A stretch of 64,000 nucleotides of DNA, from the NCBI RefSeq assembly GCF_050749815.1, contig NZ_CP192735.1, forward strand, positions 2,294,001 through 2,358,000, written 5' to 3'. The notes beneath the pieces were generated by a model. It searched no databases. It was not told the origin of the DNA and saw nothing but the letters and a program-made list of their open reading frames with translations. The translations under genes and the position numbers were made by a program. Positions 54,500-63,044 of this stretch are shown here, piece after piece (position 1 is the first letter of the stretch; each line of letters begins with the position of its first letter). This DNA is from Dyella_A sp050749815 (GTDB lineage: Bacteria; Pseudomonadota; Gammaproteobacteria; Xanthomonadales; Rhodanobacteraceae).

Positions 54500-54570
54500 G
54501 CGCAATCTCCCCAGCTAACAACGGAATGCGGCGGCCAGGGGCCGCCGCACGCTTGCCACTATCGTCGCGA

Positions 54571-55302
54571 TCAGTGGACGTCTTTCCAGTATTCCTTCTT
54601 GAGCATGTATGCCAGGAAGGTGAAACCGGCCAGGAACAGCAGCACCCAGATGCCGTAGTGCTTGCGCTGCAGCGCGGCCGGCTCGGACGCGTACTCAAGG
54701 AAGTTCGTCAGGTCGCGGGTGGCCTGCTGGAACTCCGCCGGCGTCATCTTGCCCGGCTTGGTCAGCTCCAGCTTCTCCACTTCCTCGCCGCCGTCCTTCT
54801 TCACCGCCGTCTGCACGCCCTGCAGTTCCCACAGCGGGTTCGGCATCGAGGCGTTCGGGAAGACGGTGTTGTTCCAGCCCACCGGGCGGCTCGGATCGAG
54901 GTAGAACGAGTTGAGGTAGGCGTAAACCCAGTCAGCGGTCTTTGCGCGAACCTCGAGCGACAGATCCGGCGGCGCCTTGCCGAACCACTTGGCCGCATCG
55001 GCCGCCGGCATGTGCGACTCGATCGTCTCGCCGAAGTTGGCACCGGTGAAGTTGAGGTTCTTCATCACCTCTTCTTCGGACAGGCCCAGGTCCTCGCCGA
55101 TGCGCGAGTAGCGCATGAACTTCAGCGAGTGGCAGCCCACGCAATAGTTGAAGAACAGCTTGGCGCCACGCTGCAGCGATGCCTGATCGCTGATGTTGGT
55201 GCCCGCCGACGGCAGGCCGCCTTCCTCGGAGGCCATCGCCGACATGCTGCCGACCAGCAGGCCGAGCGTCAGCGCGATCGTGGAGAAATAACGCTTAGTC
55301 AT
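54571..55302 (-). CDS. petC: Cytochrome c1 of the bc1 complex
   Basis: 243 aa. Signal peptide, then the haem c site CVGCH (FFNYCVGCHSLKFMRYSR near residue 55), a distal Met ligand region, and a C-terminal membrane anchor (HYGIWVLLFLAGFTFLAYML). Transfers electrons from the Rieske protein to cytochrome c at the periplasmic face. Overlaps petB by 8 bases. Confidence 0.96.
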   Translation of the reverse strand: MTKRYFSTIALTLGLLVGSMSAMASEEGGLPSAGTNISDQASLQRGAKLFFNYCVGCHSLKFMRYSRIGEDLGLSEEEVMKNLNFTGANFGETIESHMPAADAAKWFGKAPPDLSLEVRAKTADWVYAYLNSFYLDPSRPVGWNNTVFPNASMPNPLWELQGVQTAVKKDGGEEVEKLELTKPGKMTPAEFQQATRDLTNFLEYASEPAALQRKHYGIWVLLFLAGFTFLAYMLKKEYWKDVH

Positions 55303-56596
55303 GCATCGTCACCCGTTCCGGAACCGGCTTGGTGGTCTCCCAGCCCAGGCGCGTGTAGAGCCCGAGGAAGACGAAGAAGCCGAAGTAAATCAAGGTCATT
55401 GCGCGGCCGAACAGGCCTTCCCAGAACGTCACGTCGACGTCGCCGAACCACTCCGGGATCACTTCGGCGGTCACGCCGGCACCGACGGCGCCAAGCATGA
55501 AGAACGACAGCACGAACAGGCCGAGCGCCACCTTGTAGCCGGTGCCGCGATAGCGGATCGACTTCACCTGGCCAACGTCGATCCACGGCATTGCGAACAG
55601 CAGGGCGATGGCACCGAACATGCCCAGCACACCCCAGATCGCCGTGCCCATGAACGACGGGATCATGCGCAGAATCGCGTAGAACGGAGTGAAGTACCAC
55701 ACCGGCTTGATGTGCGACGGCGTCACCAGGTTGTTGGCCGGGATGAAGTTGTCGTGCTCGAGGAACCAGCCGCCGAAGGTCGGCGCAAAGAAGATGATGA
55801 AGGCCGCGATCAGCAGGAAGAAGCCCACGCCGACCAGATCCTTCACCGTGTAGTACGGGTGGAACGGGATACCGTCAGCCGGCTTGAGCGCGTCCCAACG
55901 GTTGCCCTTCGGACCCTTCTTGATCTCCACGCCATCGGGGTTGTTCGAACCCACTTCGTGCAGCGCGGCGATGTGCAGCACCACCAGCAACAGCAGCACC
56001 AGCGGCAGCGCGATCACGTGCAGCGCGAAGAAGCGGTTGAGCGTGGCGTCGGCTGGGATGTAGTCGCCCATGATCCACTGCACCAGCGAGTCGCCGATGT
56101 AGGGGATGGTGCCGAACAGCGAGATGATCACCTTCGCGCCCCAGAACGACATGTTGCCCCACGGCAGCACGTAGCCCATGAACGCCTCGGCCATCAGCAC
56201 CAGGAAGATCAGCATGCCGAGGATCCACACCAGCTCGCGCGGCTTCTTGTACGAGCCGTACATCAGGCCGCGGAACATGTGCAGGAACACCACGATGAAG
56301 AACAGCGAGGCACCTGTTGAGTGCATGTAGCGGATCAACCAGCCCCACTCCACGTCACGCATGATGTACTCGACCGAGGCGAACGCTTCGAGCGCGCTGG
56401 TCTTGTAGTTCATGGTGAGGAAGATGCCGGTAACGATCTGGTTGACCAGCACCAGCAGCGCCAGCGAACCGAAGTAGTACCAGAGGTTGAAGTTCTTCGG
56501 CGCGTAGTACTCGGTCATGTGCTTGCGGTACGCAGGCATCATGTTCGGCGCGCGCTCGTTGACCCAGTCGCCCATGCGGGTGAATACGTTAGCCAT
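55295..56596 (-). CDS. petB: Cytochrome b of the bc1 complex
   Basis: 433 aa, membrane core of ubiquinol:cytochrome c reductase, with eight predicted helices and two haem b sites. The Qo motif PEWF-type segment appears as VIPEWFGDVDV, and the paired histidines in helices B and D are visible (MHSTGASLFFIVVFLHMFRG; HVIALPLVLLLLVVLHIAAL). Its start overlaps the petA stop (TGATG). Confidence 0.97.
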   Translation of the reverse strand: MANVFTRMGDWVNERAPNMMPAYRKHMTEYYAPKNFNLWYYFGSLALLVLVNQIVTGIFLTMNYKTSALEAFASVEYIMRDVEWGWLIRYMHSTGASLFFIVVFLHMFRGLMYGSYKKPRELVWILGMLIFLVLMAEAFMGYVLPWGNMSFWGAKVIISLFGTIPYIGDSLVQWIMGDYIPADATLNRFFALHVIALPLVLLLLVVLHIAALHEVGSNNPDGVEIKKGPKGNRWDALKPADGIPFHPYYTVKDLVGVGFFLLIAAFIIFFAPTFGGWFLEHDNFIPANNLVTPSHIKPVWYFTPFYAILRMIPSFMGTAIWGVLGMFGAIALLFAMPWIDVGQVKSIRYRGTGYKVALGLFVLSFFMLGAVGAGVTAEVIPEWFGDVDVTFWEGLFGRAMTLIYFGFFVFLGLYTRLGWETTKPVPERVTMHD

Positions 56597-57201
56597 CAGC
56601 CGGCCTCCTTCGGATCCACGCCAATCTGGATGGTGCTGTCGTTCACGAAGTGATACGGCGGCACCTGCAGGTTCTTCGGCGCGGGCACACCGCTGAAGAC
56701 GCGGCCGGCCATGTCATAACGCGATTTGTGGCAAGGGCAGTAGAAGCCGCCCTTCCAGTCCGGATCGAACGGCTCGGGCTTGATCTCCGGCACGAAGTCC
56801 GGCACGCAGCCCAGGTGGGTGCAGATGCCCACCACCACCAGCCACTCGGGCTTGATCGAGCGGGTTTCGTTCTGCGCGTACTTCGGCTGCTGGGCCGCTG
56901 AGGCACCATCGGACTTCGGATCGACGAGGCGCGAATCCACCATCGGCAGCGAGGCGAGCTGGGCCTTGGTTCGGTTGACCACGAACACCGGCAGGCTGCG
57001 CCACGGGAAGGTCACCTTCTGGCCTTCCTCAATCTTGCTGATATCCACGGTCACCGGAGCACCGGCGGCCTTGGCGCGTGCGCTCGGTTCCCACGTCTTG
57101 ATGAAGGGCACGACTGCCGCGACGACTCCCGCGCCACCAACCACCGCAGTGGTTGCTGTGAGGAAACGGCGGCGGCCGTGATCGACGACTTCGTTCGCCA
57201 T
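56596..57201 (-). CDS. petA: Rieske iron-sulfur protein of the bc1 complex
   Basis: 201 aa. A Tat-type N-terminus (GRRRFLTATTAVVGG) acts as the membrane anchor. The 2Fe-2S ligands are in CTHLGCVPDF (near residue 137) and CPCHKSRYD (near 160). Oxidises ubiquinol at the Qo site. The ATG at 57199-57201 is the family start; the frame upstream is open but unrelated. First gene of petABC. Confidence 0.97.
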   Translation of the reverse strand: MANEVVDHGRRRFLTATTAVVGGAGVVAAVVPFIKTWEPSARAKAAGAPVTVDISKIEEGQKVTFPWRSLPVFVVNRTKAQLASLPMVDSRLVDPKSDGASAAQQPKYAQNETRSIKPEWLVVVGICTHLGCVPDFVPEIKPEPFDPDWKGGFYCPCHKSRYDMAGRVFSGVPAPKNLQVPPYHFVNDSTIQIGVDPKEAG

Positions 57202-57525
57202 CAGGCTCTCCGGAACTTGCAATGCCATTGAGGTGCGGACCGGCGGCTTCCACTGGCACCTGCGAAGCGAGCCACCAGCCACGGAAATCCGTCGCCCCGG
57301 GCCGTCAGCAGCTTCCGGTGACGTCCGAGGTTCTGGCCGCGACGGCCGCCCTCGCAACGACGGGCCGACCTGCTTCGCACGTGCCGGTCAAAATCCGGCA
57401 CCCGCAAAAATCGCGTTAGTGTAGCGTCAGCCCCTGCCCCGTACAATCAAACGCGCGGTGCGGTCACGCGCCGCAGCATGCCGCGCGCGCCGTCTCCACG
57501 CACCATTTTACGAAAGCCTCCCGCA
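57202..57525. other. Divergent promoter region petA / protease gene
   Basis: 324 bases between divergent genes. No credible gene or RNA seen. It should contain promoters for petABC and for the protease; no clear sigma-70 or sigma-E consensus could be assigned by eye. Confidence 0.5.
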
Positions 57526-58710
57526 ATGAAACATGCCGCCGGCCTGCTCGCCTTCATCGCCCGATTTGCGATCCTGGGGCTGGCGCTCGCCTTCGTGGTG
57601 AGTCTGCTGTGGCCCGGTTCGGGCGAACGCCTGCGTGAGCGCTTCGGCCTGGCCGCACCCGCACCGGCCGCGACGCCGGCCAGCACCGGAGGAGCGACCG
57701 GACCGACACTCTCCTACGCAGACGCCGTGGCCCGCGCCGCGCCCTCGGTGGTCAACATCTACGCCAACAAGACGGTCACCGAGCAGGCCTTGCGGATGTA
57801 CACCGATCCGCTGCTGCAGCGGCTGTTCGGCGGCATGCCCGCCGGGCCGGCCTACAAGCGGCGCGAGCAGAGCCTGGGCTCGGGCGTGATCGTCAACGCC
57901 GATGGCTACGTGCTGACCAACAATCACGTCATCGCCAATGCCGACGACATCCAGGTGTTGCTGTACGACGGCCGCGTGGCGAAGGCGCGCGTCGTCGGCG
58001 CCGACCAGGAGACCGATCTGGCGGTGCTCAAGATCGACGCGGGCAACCTGCCGGTGGCGCACTTCCAGCCGCACACCAACGTGCGCGCCGGCGACGTGGT
58101 GCTGGCGATCGGCAATCCGTTCGGCCTCAACCAGACGGTCACCATGGGCATCGTCAGCGCGATCGGGCGGCAGCTCAGCAGCTCCAGCCCCGAGGACTTC
58201 ATCCAGACCGATGCGGCGATCAACCTGGGCAATTCCGGCGGCGCGCTGATCGACGCGAAGGGCAACCTGGTGGGCATCAACACGCTGCTGATTGGCAAGG
58301 CCGCCAATGCCGAGGGCATCGGCTTTGCCATTCCCATGGACAGCGCCAAGAAGGTGCTGGACCAGATCATCGACACCGGCCACGTGGTGCGCGGCTGGCT
58401 GGGCGCCGACTACGCCTTCGTGCCGGTGGCGGCCGACAGCGGCCTGCCCGCGGCGGCGCGCGGCGTGCAGGTGTCCGAGGTCTACCCCGGCGGCCCGGCC
58501 GCGGCGGCCGGCATCCAGCCACACGATATCCTGCTGCGCATCGGCGACGACGACATCGCCGACCCGGCCGAACTGCGTCGCCACGAGGCATCACTGAAGC
58601 CGGGCAGCACGGTCGATGTGTCCGGCCTGCGCAACGGCGCCCCGTTCCACCTCAACGTCACCATCGCGCAGCGGCCGGCCACCCTGCCGGACAGCTCACT
58701 GGATGGTTGA
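57526..58710 (+). CDS. DegS/AlgW-like periplasmic serine protease with one PDZ domain
   Basis: 394 aa. An N-terminal membrane anchor (FIARFAILGLALAFVVSLLW), then a trypsin-like domain with catalytic His in TNNHVIAN (near residue 132), Asp in ETDLAVLKID (near 163) and Ser in NLGNSGGALI (near 236), then one PDZ domain (about 285-380). Anchored single-PDZ proteases of this kind cut the anti-sigma factor RseA/MucA when misfolded outer-membrane proteins appear. The start is the ATG at 57526. Its 3' end overlaps the convergent transglycosylase gene by 15 bases. Confidence 0.92.
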   Translation: MKHAAGLLAFIARFAILGLALAFVVSLLWPGSGERLRERFGLAAPAPAATPASTGGATGPTLSYADAVARAAPSVVNIYANKTVTEQALRMYTDPLLQRLFGGMPAGPAYKRREQSLGSGVIVNADGYVLTNNHVIANADDIQVLLYDGRVAKARVVGADQETDLAVLKIDAGNLPVAHFQPHTNVRAGDVVLAIGNPFGLNQTVTMGIVSAIGRQLSSSSPEDFIQTDAAINLGNSGGALIDAKGNLVGINTLLIGKAANAEGIGFAIPMDSAKKVLDQIIDTGHVVRGWLGADYAFVPVAADSGLPAAARGVQVSEVYPGGPAAAAGIQPHDILLRIGDDDIADPAELRRHEASLKPGSTVDVSGLRNGAPFHLNVTIAQRPATLPDSSLDG

Positions 58711-59811
58711 TGCCATCCCGGCGCGGACGGCCAGCGGCGGGCGCAATGCCTGCCCATAGCGCTGGCGCAGCGCCGCGACGCGGCTGACGTAGACCTGAGT
58801 CTCGGCATACGGCGGCACGCCCTTGTAGCGCTGCACCGCCCCGGGACCGGCGTTGTAGGCGGCCGCCGCCAGCTTCTCGTTGCCGTTGAAGGACTGCAGC
58901 AGCATGCCGAGATAGCGCGCTCCGCCGCGGATGTTCTGCTCGGCGTCGAACGCATCGAGCACGCCCATGTCGCTGGCCGTGCCCGGCATCAGCTGCATCA
59001 GGCCCTGCGCCCCCTTGATCGACAGCGCATGGGGATTGAACGCGCTTTCGGCATGGATGATTGCCCGCAGGAACGCCTCGTTGACGCCGTAATCGGCGCT
59101 GGCCTGGCGGATCGCGCTGGCGTAGTCCTGCAGGTTCAAGCGCACCGAGTTCCAGTGGATCGGCGAATGGAGGTCGCAGGCCATGCAGGTGGCGATGTAG
59201 GTGAACAACATCGTGACCGCGTGGCCGCGGTCGCGCGCCGGCGCAATGTTCGTGTACTCCACGCTGCCGTCGGCCTTCTTGACCCGATACACCGCGCCGC
59301 GCAGCACGCGATCGCCCGGCTCCGTCGCCGCTGCGCTAGCGCTGGCGAGCTCGGTTCGCGACTCCTGATAGTCCCACTGCCCGCGCACACCCGGCCGGCG
59401 TGGCAGGTCGGGCAGTACCTGCGCCGTGGTCTCCACCGACGCCTGCACGCCGACGAACAGGCGGCGCGGCGGCGGCAACGCGGACAGCGCCGTGGCGGTG
59501 GTGTCGACCGAAGCCACCACGCCCGCGAAAGGATTGCGCGCCACCGGCGCGCGGCGCGGCGTGACGGTCCGCCGCGGCGCGGCATACGCGCCGATCCGGT
59601 GGCAGCGCTGGTAGCCGGCGGTCTTGCTGGTGAACACGGCCTCGCCACTGGCGCCGGTGCAGCGGTACAGCACCTCGGCGCGCACCCCGTGCGGCCACAA
59701 CGTGAACATCGCGAACGCACAGCCGAACGCGATCCGCAGCAGGATCGACGAATGCGGGAAGCAATGGCCCGACCGACCGGCGCTCCCCTTCTGGCGCGTG
59801 GCAGCGGTCAT
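58696..59811 (-). CDS. Lytic transglycosylase (SLT family) with DUF4124-like N-terminus
   Basis: 371 aa. A membrane/signal segment near residue 25-45 is followed by a DUF4124-like small domain (VLYRCTGASGEAVFTSKTAG). The C-terminal SLT domain has catalytic Glu in AIIHAESAFNPHALS (near 278), then GAQGLMQLMPGTA and AYNAGPGAV. It cleaves the glycan strand of peptidoglycan. The start chosen is the ATG 59809-59811; upstream in-frame starts exist. The two cysteines in CMACDL between the domains are unusual. Confidence 0.9.
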   Translation of the reverse strand: MTAATRQKGSAGRSGHCFPHSSILLRIAFGCAFAMFTLWPHGVRAEVLYRCTGASGEAVFTSKTAGYQRCHRIGAYAAPRRTVTPRRAPVARNPFAGVVASVDTTATALSALPPPRRLFVGVQASVETTAQVLPDLPRRPGVRGQWDYQESRTELASASAAATEPGDRVLRGAVYRVKKADGSVEYTNIAPARDRGHAVTMLFTYIATCMACDLHSPIHWNSVRLNLQDYASAIRQASADYGVNEAFLRAIIHAESAFNPHALSIKGAQGLMQLMPGTASDMGVLDAFDAEQNIRGGARYLGMLLQSFNGNEKLAAAAYNAGPGAVQRYKGVPPYAETQVYVSRVAALRQRYGQALRPPLAVRAGMASTIQ

Positions 59812-60028
59812 GCGGCGCAGTGTGCAGCGATCCCGCCGCATCGCCAAGTGTGGAAGCGCCAGGCTGTGCACCGTGTCGCGGCACCGGGCCGCATCCGACG
59901 CCGTCATCACCGGGCATCGCAAGTGCTTGATCCGTCACGCCCGCTTGCTGACAGGCCGGCACGCCGGCGAGTAAACTGCGCGGTTCGGCGGCCTGCCGCC
60001 CCCCACCCGAACCACGGTACCTCGCCCC

Positions 60029-61375
60029 ATGAGCGGCAAGCTTTTCATCAAGACCCACGGTTGCCAGATGAACGAGTACGACTCGGCCAAGATGGCCGAC
60101 GTGCTCAAGGCGTCGCACGGCCTGGAGCTGACCGACAATGAGGCCGAGGCCGACGTCATCCTGGTCAACACCTGCTCGATCCGCGAGAAGGCGCAGGAAA
60201 AGGTGTTCAGCCAGCTCGGCCGCTGGAAGGAGCACAAGGCCGGCGATAGGCCGGTGCTGATCGGCGTGGCCGGCTGCGTGGCCAGTCAGGAGGGCGAGGC
60301 CATCGTCAAGCGTGCGCCGTATGTGGACTTGGTGTTCGGCCCGCAGACGCTGCACCGCCTGCCCGAGCTGATCGAGTCGCGCCGCGCCACCGGCAAGCCG
60401 CAGGTGGACATCTCCTTCCCCGAGATCGAGAAGTTCGACCACCTGCCCGAGCCGCGCGCCGAAGGCCCAACCGCCTTCGTCTCGATCATGGAAGGCTGCT
60501 CGAAGTACTGCAGCTACTGCGTGGTGCCGTACACCCGCGGCGAGGAGATCAGCCGGCCGTTCGACGACGTGCTGGTCGAGGTCGCCCAGCTCGCCGAACA
60601 GGGCGTGCGCGAGGTCAATCTGCTGGGCCAGAACGTCAATGCCTATCGCGGCGCCACTCACGACGGCGGCACCGCGGATCTCGCCGTGCTGATCCATGCC
60701 ATCGCGCAGATCGAGGGCATCGGCCGCATCCGCTTCACCACCTCGCATCCGCTGGAGTTCTCCGATTCGCTGATCGAGGCCTACGCCAGCGTTCCGAAGC
60801 TGGCCAACTTCCTGCACCTGCCGGTGCAGGCCGGCTCCGACCGGATCCTCAGCGCGATGAAGCGCGGCTACACCGCACTGGAGTTCAAGCAGAAGATCCG
60901 CAAGCTGCGCGCGGTGCGCCCGGACATCTGCATCAGCTCGGACTTCATCGTCGGCTTCCCCGGCGAGACCGACGAGGATTTCGCCAAGACCATGAAGCTG
61001 ATCGACGACGTCGGCTTCGACCAGAGCTTCAGCTTCATCTTCTCCTCACGCCCCGGCACCCCGGCAGCGAACCTGCCCGACCCGACCCCGGCCGAGGTCA
61101 AGCACGAACGGCTGAGCCGGCTGCAGGCGGCGATCAACGCCAACGCCAGGGCGATCAACGAGGCGATGGTCGGCACCGTGCAGCGCGTGCTGGTGGAAAA
61201 GCCCAGCCGCAAGGACGCCAGCGAGCTCAGCGGCCGCACCGAAAACATGCGCTACGTGAATTTCCCCGGCCCGGCGCGACTGATCGGCCAGTTCGTCGAC
61301 GTGCTGATCACCGACGCGATGAGCAACTCGCTGCGCGGCCGCCTGCACAGCCAGGAAACCGCCGCCACGGTGTAG
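60029..61375 (+). CDS. miaB: tRNA-2-methylthio-N6-isopentenyladenosine(37) synthase
   Basis: 448 aa radical-SAM enzyme that adds the methylthio group to i6A37 of tRNAs reading U-starting codons. An N-terminal UPF0004 domain with cysteines for one 4Fe-4S cluster (KTHGCQMNEYDS, LVNTCSIREKA, GVAGCVASQ) precedes the radical-SAM CxxxCxxC in GCSKYCSYCVVPYTRG (near residue 157), and a C-terminal TRAM domain. Its TAG stop is made by the GTAG head of a REP element. Confidence 0.97.
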   Translation: MSGKLFIKTHGCQMNEYDSAKMADVLKASHGLELTDNEAEADVILVNTCSIREKAQEKVFSQLGRWKEHKAGDRPVLIGVAGCVASQEGEAIVKRAPYVDLVFGPQTLHRLPELIESRRATGKPQVDISFPEIEKFDHLPEPRAEGPTAFVSIMEGCSKYCSYCVVPYTRGEEISRPFDDVLVEVAQLAEQGVREVNLLGQNVNAYRGATHDGGTADLAVLIHAIAQIEGIGRIRFTTSHPLEFSDSLIEAYASVPKLANFLHLPVQAGSDRILSAMKRGYTALEFKQKIRKLRAVRPDICISSDFIVGFPGETDEDFAKTMKLIDDVGFDQSFSFIFSSRPGTPAANLPDPTPAEVKHERLSRLQAAINANARAINEAMVGTVQRVLVEKPSRKDASELSGRTENMRYVNFPGPARLIGQFVDVLITDAMSNSLRGRLHSQETAATV

Positions 61376-61450
61376 GAGCGCACCCTGTGCGCGACGGCTT
61401 TTTGCGGCGAGAGCGGACCCGAAGCGGTCGCGCACAGGGTGCGCTCCTAC
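61372..61450. repeat. Palindromic REP-like element, family A, copy 3
   Basis: Arms GTAGGAGCGCACCCTGTGCG (from 61372) and its inverse ending CGCTCCTAC at 61450. It follows directly on miaB and supplies its stop codon. Same family as 3732-3805 and 7586-7660. Confidence 0.88.
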
Positions 61451-61541
61451 GGGTCGGTCAATCCGGCCGTTAGCGCAAGCGCAGCTCCGCGGCGACCGCC
61501 ATCGTCGATGGCAACCACGACCAGGCCGCGATCTCCTGTAG
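61451..61541. repeat. 91-bp repeat unit, copy 1
   Basis: Direct repeat of 62869-62959, 84 of 91 positions identical by my count. Starts GGGTCGGTCAATCC and ends CTCCTGTAG, after which a REP starts in copy 2 but the IS110 element starts here. The IS therefore split a unit-plus-REP composite. Confidence 0.88.
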
Positions 61542-61553
61542 ATACCGTCTTAC

Positions 61554-62537
61554 TTACCCACCAGCAAGGGCGCGATTGGGATCGAACGGGAGGCCGGAAC
61601 GCACCACTCCCCAGGCGATGTGCAGCAGCTTGCGCATGGCTGCGCCCAAGGCCAGCTTGGGTGGCTTGCCGCGACCCACCAGGCGATCGAACAGGGCGCG
61701 CACCGCGCTGTTGTGGCGAATGGCCACCAGCGCGGGCATGTACAGCCGGGCACGCAGCAACGCATGGCCGAGCTTGGATAGTCGGCTTTGGCCGACCCAC
61801 TTGCCCGACTCGCGGATCGCCGGATTCACGCCGGCGAAGGCGTCCAGTTGGCGGGGATCGTCGAAGCGCCGCAGATTCCCGGCAAAACCCTGGATGAAGG
61901 CTGCCGTCAGGTCGCCGATGCCGGGAATCGAGCGCAAGAGGTCATGATCGCGCCGCAGGTCCGGGTCCTGGTCGATGTGATCCTCGATCGCCCGCTTCAG
62001 CTCTTCGATCTGCTGATCCAGCGCATCGATCATGCGCTGGATCGAGGGGCGTACCGAGGCATCGCCGACCGCCAGGCGGTTGGCCTCCATCTGCCGCATC
62101 GCCTGCAGGTCGTTCAAGCGGTGCACCAGGGCGCGCAGCTGCCGCTGACCCGGCGTAGGCGGCGCCCACGGGCGTAGTGCGCCGTGGATCTGCTGGGCCA
62201 TGGCGAAGCGGGCGATCAGCTCGGCGTCACAGCGGTCGGTCTTGGTCCGCGACAGCTCGCTGCGGGCATAGGCGGCGATCTGGGCCGGATTGACCACGTA
62301 GACCGTCACTCCATGCTCCACCAGCGCCTGCGCCAGCGCCTCGTGATAGATGCCCGTGGCCTCCATGCACACCCCAGCCTGTGGTGCGTGCTGGCGCAGC
62401 CATGTCAGCAGTTCGGCGAATCCGGCCGGCGTATTGGGCAGCTTGCCCTTGGTGCGGTATTTCCCCGGCCGGTCCAGCGGAACGGCCACATCGAAGCTGG
62501 CCTTGGCCACATCGATGCCTACCATCGGTTCGGTCAT
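61554..62537 (-). CDS. tnp: IS110-family transposase (bridge-RNA recombinase type)
   Basis: 327 aa. An N-terminal RuvC-like DEDD domain (MVGIDVAKASFDVAV with the first Asp; CMEATGIYHEAL with Glu; TKTDRCDAELIARFA with two Asp) and a C-terminal Transposase_20 domain (RSIPGIGDLTAAFIQGFAG near 205, FAGVNPAIRESGKWVG) that holds the catalytic serine. It appears intact. The start is the ATG at 62535-62537, although the frame is open to 62678. IS110 enzymes are guided by a noncoding RNA from the element's own end. Confidence 0.95.
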   Translation of the reverse strand: MTEPMVGIDVAKASFDVAVPLDRPGKYRTKGKLPNTPAGFAELLTWLRQHAPQAGVCMEATGIYHEALAQALVEHGVTVYVVNPAQIAAYARSELSRTKTDRCDAELIARFAMAQQIHGALRPWAPPTPGQRQLRALVHRLNDLQAMRQMEANRLAVGDASVRPSIQRMIDALDQQIEELKRAIEDHIDQDPDLRRDHDLLRSIPGIGDLTAAFIQGFAGNLRRFDDPRQLDAFAGVNPAIRESGKWVGQSRLSKLGHALLRARLYMPALVAIRHNSAVRALFDRLVGRGKPPKLALGAAMRKLLHIAWGVVRSGLPFDPNRALAGG

Positions 62538-62782
62538 GTCACGTCTCCTGGCAGTCGTCTCAGACGCTGACCATCGACGATCCGCACGGCCGATCCTTAC
62601 GCGTTCAGGCTCTCGCCGGCTGGCGGGCCTCCGATACCGTTCAGGCGCTGGCGGATGGAACGGAACGAGGGCACACATCTACCCAGCAGGCGCGAAGCCT
62701 CAGGGGCCCGTCGGCGTCACCTCATTCCCACCGATGATCAGTCGGGGATTCTCGTCCGTTGCCGGACCAGAATCGAGACATA
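62538..62782 (-). ncRNA. Predicted bridge RNA of the IS110 element
   Basis: The 245-base leader has two successive internal-loop regions. Target loop: ACGGGCCCCT (62702-62711) matches the left target CGGGCTCCT at 8 of 9 bases, then an AGGC/GCCT hairpin, then GTAG (62679-62682), complementary to CTAC of the target right side. Donor loop: ACGGTATC (62633-62640) equals the element end at 61541-61548, then a hairpin, then GCGTAAG (62596-62602), which pairs with CTTATGT at the other end using two G-T wobbles. Order and polarity are those described for IS621. The RNA boundaries are not determined. Confidence 0.7.
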
Positions 62783-62862
62783 AGGAGCCCGCTCGCGGGC
62801 GATGCTTTTCGCTTTGAATGCGCATCAGGATCAGGAGCATCGCCCGCGAGCGGGCTCCTACA
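62783..62862. repeat. REP-like element, family B, copy 1 (interrupted by the IS)
   Basis: Arms AGGAGCCCGCTCGCGGGCG (62783-62805 in full) and the inverse at 62837-62859 give a 23-base stem. The GT of its GTAG head is left on the far side of the IS110 element (61538-61541). Confidence 0.9.
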
Positions 62863-62868
62863 AAAGGC

Positions 62869-62959
62869 GGGTCGGTCAATCCAGCCGTTAGCGCAAGCGC
62901 AGCTTCGCGGCGAACGCCGTCGTCGATGGCAGCCACGGCCAGGCTGCGATCTCCTGTAG
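62869..62959. repeat. 91-bp repeat unit, copy 2
   Basis: Second copy of the unit at 61451-61541 with seven substitutions. It lies between two family B REP elements and leads directly into the second one. An antisense reading frame spans both copies but has no coding character I trust. Confidence 0.88.
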
Positions 62960-63036
62960 GAGCCCGCTCGCGGGCGATGCTTTTCGCTTTGAATGCGCAT
63001 CAGGAGCAGGAGCATCGCCCGCGAGCGGGCTCCTAC
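62956..63036. repeat. REP-like element, family B, copy 2 (intact)
   Basis: GTAG head at 62956-62959, 23-base arms 62958-62980 and 63012-63034, CTAC end to 63036. It differs from copy 1 by one base in the loop (GAGC for GATC), so the duplication is recent. It shows the uninterrupted IS110 target. Confidence 0.9.
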
Positions 63037-63044
63037 AGGCGGGA

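Larger units (their letters stand above)
61542..62784 (-). mobile_element. IS110-family insertion element in a REP sequence
   Basis: About 1.24 kb. Comparing the occupied site with the intact copy at 62951-62970, the left flank matches through CTGTAG (61541) and the right flank resumes at AGGAGCCCG (62783). Only the dinucleotide AG (CT on the element's sense strand) is shared, the usual IS110 core, and there are no inverted repeats. It contains one transposase gene with a 245-base leader. Confidence 0.85.

Noticed and set aside
59029..60141. 370-residue plus-strand frame opposite the lytic transglycosylase
   Set aside because: Antisense shadow, runs into the miaB start in another frame.
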